Assembly: GCF_028502605.1 (NCBI RefSeq)
Contig: NC_079232.1
Location: 744,001-808,000, forward strand
Direction of reading: 5' to 3'
Source of the DNA: Trichoderma breve
Taxonomy: Eukaryota > Ascomycota > Sordariomycetes > Hypocreales > Hypocreaceae
Length of the DNA: 64,000 bases
Under the pieces are notes generated by a model. The model did not search any database. It had not been told where the DNA came from and saw only the letters and a program-made list of their open reading frames with translations. Every line of letters starts with the position of its first letter. The stretch's first letter is position 1. Shown here in pieces: positions 55,131-64,000 of this stretch. Made by a program: the position numbers and the translations under genes.

Positions 55131-58100
55131 ATGGCGCCAGCCGGAGGAGGAAATATCAAGGTGGTGGTGAGAGTGCGGCCGTTCAATGGCAGAGGTGGGT
55201 TCACAAACTACGCAGGCCGTCGAGCGGTTCATCCCAGGCGGTCTACGGCCAAACATGCAAGGACGAGACGAGGGTTAACAGCTTGGGTACAGAAATCGAC
55301 CGCGGATCAAAATGTATCGTGGATATGCAAGGGAACCAGACCGTCATCACGCCGCCAGAGGGTCATTCGGTTAAAGGGACCAAAGACAGTGCTCCAAAGG
55401 CATTTGCGTTCGACAGGTCGTACTGGTCTTTCAACAAGGACGCCCCCAACTATGCGGGGCAGCACAATCTCTTTGAGGACTTGGGCGCGCCGCTCTTGGA
55501 CAACGCCTTTGAGGGCTACAACAACTGTATTTTCGCCTATGGCCAGACTGGTTCCGGAAAGTCATATTCCATGATGGGTTATGGCAAGGAAATCGGTATT
55601 ATTCCCATGATTTGCCAAGAAATGTTCCAGCGGATCGATAAGATACAAGGAGACAAATCGAACAAATGCACTGTCGAAGTATCATACCTGGAAATCTACA
55701 ATGAGCGAGTCCGCGACCTGCTCAACCCATCGACAAAGGGCAACTTGAAAGTTCGAGAACACCCGTCCACTGGTCCATACGTCGAGGATCTCGCCAAACT
55801 TGTTGTGACGAGTTTCCAAGAAATCGAAAACCTCATGGACGAAGGAAACAAGGCCAGAACCGTCGCCGCAACCAACATGAACGAAACCTCCAGTCGAAGT
55901 CATGCCGTCTTCACGCTCATGTTGACGCAGAAAAAGTATGATGCTGACACGAAAATGGAGCTGGAAAAGGTTGCCAAGATTAGTCTGGTTGATTTGGCTG
56001 GTTCCGAGAGAGCCAACTCGACTGGTGCTACTGGTGCACGATTAAAGGAGGGTGCGGAAATCAACAGGTCGCTCTCCACGCTTGGTCGTGTCATTGCTGC
56101 GCTGGCAGACTTGTCCACCGGCAAGAAAAAGAAGGGTGCCTCTCAGGTACCGTATCGTGACAGTGTACTTACCTGGTTGTTGAAAGACTCCTTGGGTGGA
56201 AACAGTATGACGGCCATGATTGCAGCCATCAGTCCTGCCGACATCAATTATGACGAGACAATAAGTACGCTCCGATACGCCGATTCCGCGAAGCGAATCA
56301 AGAACCACGCTGTTGTCAACGAAGATGCAAATGCTCGCATGATTAGAGAACTCAAAGAGGAACTGGATCTTTTGAGGAGCAAGCTTGGCGGAGGAGGAGG
56401 TGGTGGTGGTGGTGGTGCAGGTGGTGCCGGCCTCCCTCCTGACGAAGTTTACGATGAGAGCACCCCCTTGGAGAAACAGATTGTAAGCATCACGGCGTCC
56501 GATGGTACGGTCAAGAAGGTTTCAAAGGCAGAGATTGCGGAGCAATTGAGCCAAAGCGAGAAGCTGCTTACCGACTTGAACCAAACCTGGGAGGAGAAGT
56601 TGGCCAAGACGGAGGAGATTCACAAGGAGCGTGAGGCTGCCCTGGAAGAACTCGGCATCAGCATCGAAAAGGGATTCATTGGTCTACACACGCCAAAGAA
56701 GATGCCCCATCTTGTCAACCTATCAGACGACCCCCTTCTAGCAGAGTGTCTAGTCTATAACCTCAAGCCCGGTACTACCACTGTAGGCAACGTCGACACA
56801 AACGCAGAAAATCAAGCCAATATCCGTCTGAACGGTACACGAATCTTGCACGACCATTGTACTTTTGAGAATGCTGATGGAGTCGTTACCGTCATACCTA
56901 GAGAGGGAGCTTCAGTCATGGTCAACGGCAAGCGAATCACCGAGCCGAAGCAGCTCCATTCGGGCTTCCGAGTCATCCTCGGAGACTTTCACATCTTTCG
57001 ATTCAACCATCCCATGGAGGCCAGGGCAGAAAGAGCCGAAGGCGAGGGCGCCGCAAGACAAAGCCTACTGCGACAATCCATCACCGCCAGCCAGCTACAA
57101 GCCCTCACCCCAGCCCCCTCGACTCCTCGAACTCCTGGACATGAAAGGTCATTTAGTAGGGTCTCAGTCTCAGTCTCAGAGAGTGGGGAGCTGTCTCGGC
57201 CGGATTCGCCAGCCTTTTTCGGGCGAAACGGCAAGGATTCTGATTGGTCTCTCGCTCGAAGAGAGGCTGCTGGTGCTATTCTCGGGACTGACCATAACTT
57301 CGCCAGTCTGACGGATGAAGAGCTAAATTCGCTGTTTGAAGAGGTTCAAAGGGCCAGAGCAGAGCGTGTAAACGGGCGTGATGATGGGGACGATTCAGAA
57401 TCCGCTACGTCGTACCCCATCAGGGAAAAGTACATGTCGACGGGCACTATTGACAACTTTTCTCTCGATACGGCCCTGACGATGCCCTCGACGCCGAGGC
57501 AAGAAGATGATCGGTTTAGAGAGGTTCGAGAAGAACTCTACACTCAGTTCGAGAGGCAAAAGGAAGAATTCCGGGGCCAACTTAGGGGTGCCGAGGCTTC
57601 TGACATGGAAGTCGAAGAGATCAGGCAAGAAAAAGCCCGCATGGCTCACGCCCTTAGAGAACTCAAAGAGGATATGGAGAAGCAACTCAGCCTTCAGCGC
57701 AAGCAGTTTGAGGAGAAGATCGAGAAGATGGACCCCTTGAAGCGCCCAAAGGCAAGCCCTCGGCTGTCTGACTTTGAGATTGAGATTGCAAAGAGGACGG
57801 TCAAGGCATGGCGCAGCCGCCACTTTGTCAAGATGGCCGAGACTGTGCTCCAGAACGCATCCATCTTGAAGGAGGCACAAATCATGAGCAACGAGCTCGA
57901 CGAGAACGTTGTTTTTCAGTTCACCACGGTCGATCAGGGACACGTGCTGTGTTCTTCTTACGACATGGTCCTCAACGGCTTAACAAGTGAAGGAGATGAT
58001 GTGGCGCTGGAGGAGGCCTATAAGCCTTGCATCGGCGTCCGCGTAATTGACTACAAGAATAACGTAGTTCGCCTGTGGAGTCTTGAGAAGCTGTATGACC

Positions 58101-60445
58101 GGGTGCGTGTGATGCGCCAGATGCACCAGTACCTCGACCAGCCCGAGTATGCCCAACATCTGAGCCTAGATAACCCGTTTGTGGAGACAAACATGCCCTC
58201 TTACACTCTAGTTGGCGAGGTGGACATTCCCCTTAGGGCTGTGTTTGAGAGCCGTGTTCAGGATTTTGCGCTCGACGTCCTTTCCCCCTATACCTCTCAC
58301 GAGGTTGGCATGCTTAAATTGTCTCTGGAACCGTCCCACGCCCGTGCACCTACCAACACAATCAAGTTCAACATCGTTATGCACGAAATGGTTGGATTCG
58401 CGGAGCGAGAGGGCACGGACGTTCACGCCCAGCTGTTCATCCCCGGCATTTCGGAGGAGGATGGCATCACGACGACGCAAATGATTAAGGACTTTGACGA
58501 AGGACCAATTCGTTTCGAGAGTGTTCATAGCATGAGTGTACCCTTGTTTGCAACTCCAGAGGTTACCCTGAGAGCAGCCATCTTTGCCAAGGTTTCGACA
58601 ATGCACCTCGATAAGCTCCTTAGCTGGGACGACATGAGAGATGCATGCCCCGCTGCAGACGGTGCAAAGGCAGCTCGCATCAATGAGTCCCAGTTCTACA
58701 CGCAGGAAAAGCACGACCTGCTTTCTCGAATCCAGATTATGGAGCTCAACGAGCACGGAGAGTATGCGGCCGTCGAGGTGACGCAATCTAGCGAGCTTGA
58801 CAGTGGAACATTTCAGCTGCATCAAGGGCTGCAGAGGCGTATCAGCATTGACATTTCGCATAGCTCGGGAGATATTCTGCCTTGGGGAGATGTTACTGCC
58901 GTCCGCGTTGGTAAGATCCGAACCGTCGACACAGCTGGCAAATCTCCTGACATGGTCACGGATCGTGACATATCTCTCAAGATTGCGGGAAATCCAGTTT
59001 TCCGCGAGAATCCCAACGGCACGCGCAACATCGTGGTGCAAGCCCAATGGGACTCCAGCTTGCACAATTCACTTCTCCTTGACCGTGTTACGCCTGAAAA
59101 GTTCCGCGTGCAAATGACTGTTACTTGGGATATTTCGTCTGAGAAACTCGCAGAGCCCATGAGGTTCTCCCAAAAGGTGAATCTGCAAGTGATGTCTCGC
59201 ACCTTTGTCCGGCAGAGCAACATGTTCTCGTCGCTGTTCCAGAACATGCGGTTTGTGCGCTCCTCGACCGGAATCTTCACCTTGACCATGAAGCCTGCCC
59301 CGATCAAGAGAGTAGGTGACCTGTGGAGAATGAGCAGCCAGCACGACTACGTCAAGGGCGAGGAAAATCTCCATAGCTGGACTCCCCGTGGCGTGTCTCT
59401 GGTCAGCGATTTCCTCCACGCAAAGAAGAAGAGACGGCGCAACGCTGAACTTGGTGCCATAAGCAGCATGCTTGCTCAGTATGGCATCGATCCCATGGTC
59501 GCTGGGGCAGCGGGAGAAGAGCATGGGACTGAACGTGAAGCATCACCAGATATGCAAGCCATCATTCCAAATGACGATGATTTGCTCAATGACACACCTG
59601 TAACATCTCCGGCCCCATCAATCCACGAAGAGGAACTAGCATCAGATGAGCCCACTCACGATGAAGACGCTGCCAATGGCGATGATGGCCAACAGCTGCC
59701 GCAGGAAGACATTCCTGAGCCCCTTACTCCCCCGCCGTCTGAATACAACACGCGGGAAACTGACTTGTTGGAGCTATGCTTGAAGCTATGGAAGAAATAT
59801 CCGGACCCTTTTGTGAAGCTCTTGAGCCCTGAAAACACGCAGCCCCCAGAGAATGGAATCACAGCGGAGCCAGCGCCTCCCAGTCTCATCACGACCATTG
59901 TGCGCGTACCCAAGAATCCCAAGGTGCTAAAGGGTGGATACTTGTTGGTTCCAAACAACGAGTCTACACGATGGGTCAAGAGATTTGTCGAGCTGAGAAG
60001 GCCATATCTTCACGTATACTCTGCCTCAGATGGTGATGAAGTGGGCCTCGTAAGTCTGCGTAATTCACGCATAGACAGCCAGCCCGGTGTCCTCGGACTA
60101 CTGCACGGACCCGACGACTACGACTCGCCGCCGCGAACCTCCAACTCGCCAGAGTTTACGCCCGGCCACCGGCGGACGGCTTCGGGACGGGTTATCTCGA
60201 CCATCTGGACTGCTGCCAGTGGCGGGGGGGCGTCTGCTGGAGGACCAGGGCTGCAGAGACTTAGCGAGCGGATGCAAGCAGCCGTGTTTGCGATTTATGG
60301 GACGGACAACACTTGGCTGTTTGCGGCTCGCAGCGAGCGCGACAAGCAGGATTGGATCTTTAGGATTGATCAGACGTTCAACTCCAACGGCGAGAACACG
60401 CCCGTCAGCGGTATCATGAGCCCCGGCCAAAACAGCGACTATTAA
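55131..60445 (+). CDS. uncA: Kinesin-3 motor (Unc104/KIF1A, UncA-type)
   Basis: Exons 55131-55194 and 55293-60445 give 1738 residues; a 98-base intron interrupts FNGR|E very early in the motor. The motor domain spans about 1-370, with P-loop GQTGSGKSY at 105-113, switch I NETSSRSH near 212-220, and switch II DLAGSE near 255. A neck region is followed by a glycine run. The FHA domain lies at about 510-595. Coiled-coil segments lie near 760-840, with the KIF1-type WRSRHFVKMAETVLQNA stalk region close behind, and the DUF3694-like region fills much of the centre. A PH domain at about 1564-1690 (LKGGYLLVP, WVKRFVELRRPYLHVYSA) binds vesicle lipids. Kinesin-3 moves endosomes and vesicles along microtubules; in Aspergillus the orthologue is UncA. 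Length and order are normal for the family. Confidence 0.97.
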
Positions 60446-63400
60446 AACGACGATGAAAGAATGAGAAATGAGTGAGGAGAATTACGAATCTTTGAACGGA
60501 TTGTTGTTGTTGTTTTTTTTGCGCTCCTTTATTTGCTTTTCCCCCGTTTTCACGAAGCCCCACGTGCTCCCGATTTTCCCTTTTCCCTTCTCTTCAGGGT
60601 TTCCCCTACAAGATATATAGGTATATATATATTTCTTTTCCCTTTTGTGTGGTCATTGAAACGACCAGTTAGATTATACCCCCCCTTCAGATGGACGCAG
60701 CAAGAAGAGAAGTAGTAAAAAAAGAAAAAAAAAACATGTCAAAGTGCGGAAGCACTATATAGAATAGAAGGGTCGCTCTCTGGTGGAGGAAGGGTTTGGA
60801 TAGCTTAAGTCGGTATGATGGATGATGATAATGCTATATTATATACTATTAAAAAAAGAAAGAAAGTTGGGCGGCTCGTTTGCATATGTGGTCTTGTTCC
60901 GTTTGTGCAGTGCAAATGGCTGCTGTTTGTTGATTTTGCTTTCTTTTGGTAGTTTAATACGATTATCTGTTATCCAAATATGAGGTCTTACGCATGAATC
61001 TCGAGTCTATTTTGGGCACGTCTCGCGGGGAAATAATGGATTAGTTGGCACGAGTCTCCCCGGCTTGGCATATGCCTAGTCGAAAGTCGGTGATTTTGAT
61101 GCGGAGTAGCCATTGGCGTAGTAAACGAGGGAGAGGTACGTGGGGGCTATCCCTGTGGGAATCACTCGTATTATTTTTCCGTAATATCATGCGTTGACGT
61201 CCGGGGGAGAGAGTTACTTGTATATGGGAGCTCTAGTTGCTTTGATGCGAGGAACTTTTCAACATTATCGTTAGATACGCAATGGTAACTCGAATACGCC
61301 TTATTATCCACCTGTCGTGTGGACACAATATAGTGGTGTAAGCATCTCCGTCAGTGTCCATGTTCTTATTTGCTACCTACGGGCAGCTGTACCACGTACT
61401 ATACACTACATCATGCACGCTGTGCCGTCTGGTCATATATCACATGTTGAATGGAATTTAGCTATTGGGCCGTCTTGGGTCGGAGGGGGAGGCCCTTGCT
61501 CTGATCCTGTGTGACCGGTGAGAGAGAGGAGGCTGGGGTGGAGGGCTCCTAACTAGCTGAAAAGTGCTATTGTGGGAGTCGTGGCAGTTGGGTTTCCATT
61601 ATCTGGGTATAGTCAAAGAGTCAAAGACAGTTGTGCGTACGGAGGATAGTCATAAATATAGTACTACTGCTCTTGACACTAGGTAACATCAATCGCGGAA
61701 AACGCTTCGAATAGGGCCAGTGTAAATACATTCCCAGCATGGTCTACTAAGGTGATATGATGTCGTCCTCGTCCATCCATGCAAGGTAGCATGATTTTCT
61801 TTTCCGCGGTAGGTCAGGCATGCAGGACGCAAGACGCAGGATATGCTACAGTAAGAGGGGGTAAAGCTCAGGCCTCTCTAGCTGGTCTGGATGGCGTCTG
61901 AGCTAGCTCACCGAGTTGCAGCCACCTGCTCTTGAAGACCAGGGAGTTGATGCAGCTGGTCCTAGTTCGTTTATGCGTGGAGGTAGAACCTGGAACGTTG
62001 TTGGATGCGGGACAGAATAAGTGCTACCATTGGAGGTGCAGCAGTGATGGAACAGACCGTTTTTTGTATCACGCAAAAAAAGTTACATGTCAGATTGGGG
62101 CGGCAGACAGGGGTCTTAATATGGCCGAGATGATTTGCAAGAGAATCCCTTAGTTTGTTGGTTGGATTCACCAATGCCCTACATCTATCTTACTTGTCTC
62201 TATTATTATATACAGAGTATGGGTAAGCTGGGGGTCGCTTTCGCTCACATCATGTAAGACGAAACGGGAGTTTCTACTAATAGCTGGCCGTAATTGGAAG
62301 CTGACCTCCATCAGGATTAATGCATTCAAGTCCACCACAACCCGAAGATAGATGGGGGCCCTTTCATGTGCCGAGAAATGGAGCAAGGCGCATCCCTGCT
62401 CTAGCTCTCACTGGAGACGCCATCATGCAATGGTACGAGTAACCGGGTCTGTGACACCCAACACATGTAGGGAGCAGTTTTCTCCCAAGGCACCGGTAAT
62501 GGGGCATTCGAGGACGATGGTAAGACTCAGAGGACAGAGCAGAATACTGGGATTATTATCCTCCGTCGCATATATAAAGTGATCGTCGCGGGGACCACTT
62601 GTACTATCACATACCCAGAATAATATCCGGTTCAATGTATGCATGAAATTTGATAATTACTGAGACAATAACAAGCTTACACCAAGAGAAATTCAACGGC
62701 ATCACGTTGTCCGCCCTTCGCCCGCGTTCACCGCCGATAGTCTTGTTTTCTCATCCAAAACCTCCCTTTGTTTCCTCCCCCCAAAGTGTGCCGAGGGCGG
62801 CACCGACACACGGGCGGGCATGCATGTGTGGCCACGACAAAAACGCCCCTGTCGGTGCTCATTGGACACAAGCTCACAAGCTTGTTTGTCATTGAACATA
62901 CTGTACTCGCCCAAGAAGGTGGCGTCTTGCAACCCGCCATCTACGATCTGCCCAACCCGGAAACGCACACGCGCCGCCCTCCCAGTAAAAAATCCTGGCT
63001 GTGAATCCCTGGGCTTGTTCTGCGAATCCCTAGGCTTGTTCGGCAAGGGTTATGCAGGCTTCGGGGGAGGAGGGAGGGGACGGGACACACGGCTTGGGCT
63101 TGTTTTCTCTTCGGCTTTGGTGCCAGACTAAAAAAGCGAACCAAGAGAGACAACACTTGCTAGGACGTGGCTTTCTCTTATGCCGGCGCCTGGCATGGGT
63201 AGGCGGGATAAAAGAGACAACTAACTAACCCTAGCCCCCACTGGTCCCAGACGTCTGGGACTTGATCCGACGCTGCCAAAAGCTCTTCGGCCTTATCCGC
63301 CCGCCTACATACATAAGATGGGGTGGGAATGCAAGGTGTCTTTTGGCGAGGAGCGAGGAGCGAGCGGTAAGGTAGCTGGTTGGGCCATATACAAGGTGGT

Positions 63401-64000
63401 GTGTGTGTCCAAATACCTGCTCTGTGGGTGTTGCCGTAAACCTGTGCTCTGTTCACAATCCAGTCCGAGTGAAAGGATCCGTGGTCTGGCCAATGTCCCT
63501 CTCTGCATGATTTCTCCGGCTTGAGCGTTGGTCCCACCACTCCCATGTTTCGAGTCCTTATTCCTGGCAGAACCAGAACCAGCTCCCCGGGACTTGGAAA
63601 GGCAAATGGTCTGACCAGATCACATGAAACTCGTGCCCGTGCTGTCGAGTCGACCCTCGTCACCTCTCTCTCTGTGCGTGGCTAAAACTTGGCTTTTCCG
63701 CCTTTACAACCAAGCGTCGGCTTTTTTTTTTCTTCATTGTTCTTGTTTTCGCCCTTGAGCAACGATACCCGAAGCTTTCTGGCGCTTGCGTTCCAGTCCT
63801 AACTACATACTACTAGCTGGCCATCTCAGCTAGAGGCAAATCCAGGCGATATAGTCAAGCCAAGATTCACAGAAAACGCCTCAGGAAGAGGACAGTGGCC
63901 CCCAAAGAGGAAAAGAAGAAAAGGCAAATCGACCAGGCTCCGACCCCCCTGTCGGTTTTTTCAAGACACTGGTTATACTATACTAGCACCGAGCAAAGCT
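60446..64000. other. Gene-free right end of the window
   Basis: No supported gene in 3.5 kb. It starts with the A/T-rich kinesin 3' flank (TATATATAT near 60620 and poly-A runs near 60720-60735 and 60850). A direct duplication is at 63003-63041. The last 350 bases are C/T-rich and could be the promoter of a gene to the right. Several minus-strand frames at 62.7-63.7 kb lack any recognisable domain. Confidence 0.5.
63003..63041. repeat. Short direct duplication, 18-base unit
   Basis: GAATCCCTGGGCTTGTTC at 63003-63020 recurs with one mismatch at 63024-63041 (21-base period) in non-coding DNA. Confidence 0.85.

Noticed and set aside
62702..63663. Several minus-strand frames near the right end
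   Set aside because: Overlapping frames on both strands with no domain; the region looks like promoter or leader sequence.

Overview
The window comes from a filamentous ascomycete, most likely a Sordariomycete of the order Hypocreales; a Trichoderma-like genome is my guess, not a demonstrated fact. The reasons are short spliceosomal introns (45-113 bases, GT..AG), proteins typical of moulds (HET-ankyrin, PNP-NACHT-WD40 NLR, Zn2Cys6 regulators, UstS-like GST, UncA-type kinesin-3) and the absence of operons or Shine-Dalgarno sites. I rebuilt fifteen protein genes. For each spliced gene I checked that the joined exons keep one frame from ATG to stop.

Layout. 1-3.5 kb: gene-free, ending in a pyrimidine-rich leader. 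3.5-5.9 kb (+): a regulator with two tandem zinc clusters. 6.2-8.5 kb (-): a large glycoprotein-like membrane protein of unknown role. 10.5-14.7 kb (+): a HET-domain/ankyrin protein with a repetitive Pro/Tyr/Gln tail. 16.1-16.5 kb (+): a small DUF952 protein, converging on 16.6-18.8 kb (-): leukotriene-A4-hydrolase-type aminopeptidase. 18.8-24.9 kb: a gene desert. 24.9-27.2 kb (+): a probable Uds1-domain septation protein. 27.2-31.1 kb: a second desert. 31.1-34.3 kb (-): PXA-PX-Nexin_C sorting nexin. 35.1-35.7 kb (+): PC4/Sub1 coactivator. 36.8-38.7 kb (+): MFS transporter with a 13-base exon, converging on 39.0-40.2 kb (-): membrane J-domain protein.

40.2-53 kb looks like an accessory island, poorer in GC in the lines I sampled. 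It holds a Gfo/Idh/MocA oxidoreductase (+), a 1675-residue NLR (-) whose nucleoside-phosphorylase-like domain has lost two signature catalytic residues, and a head-to-head pair of a Zn2Cys6 regulator (-) and a UstS-like glutathione transferase (+). The regulator was recovered only by joining five exons. The region between these two genes carries two copies of one palindrome, TGCGG-N5-CCGCA, one before each gene. This suggests a small self-regulated module for detoxification or metabolite tailoring.

53.6-60.4 kb returns to conserved genes: Ten1 of the telomeric CST complex (45-base intron) and a kinesin-3 vesicle motor. 60.4-64 kb shows no gene; its right end may be the promoter of a gene beyond the window.
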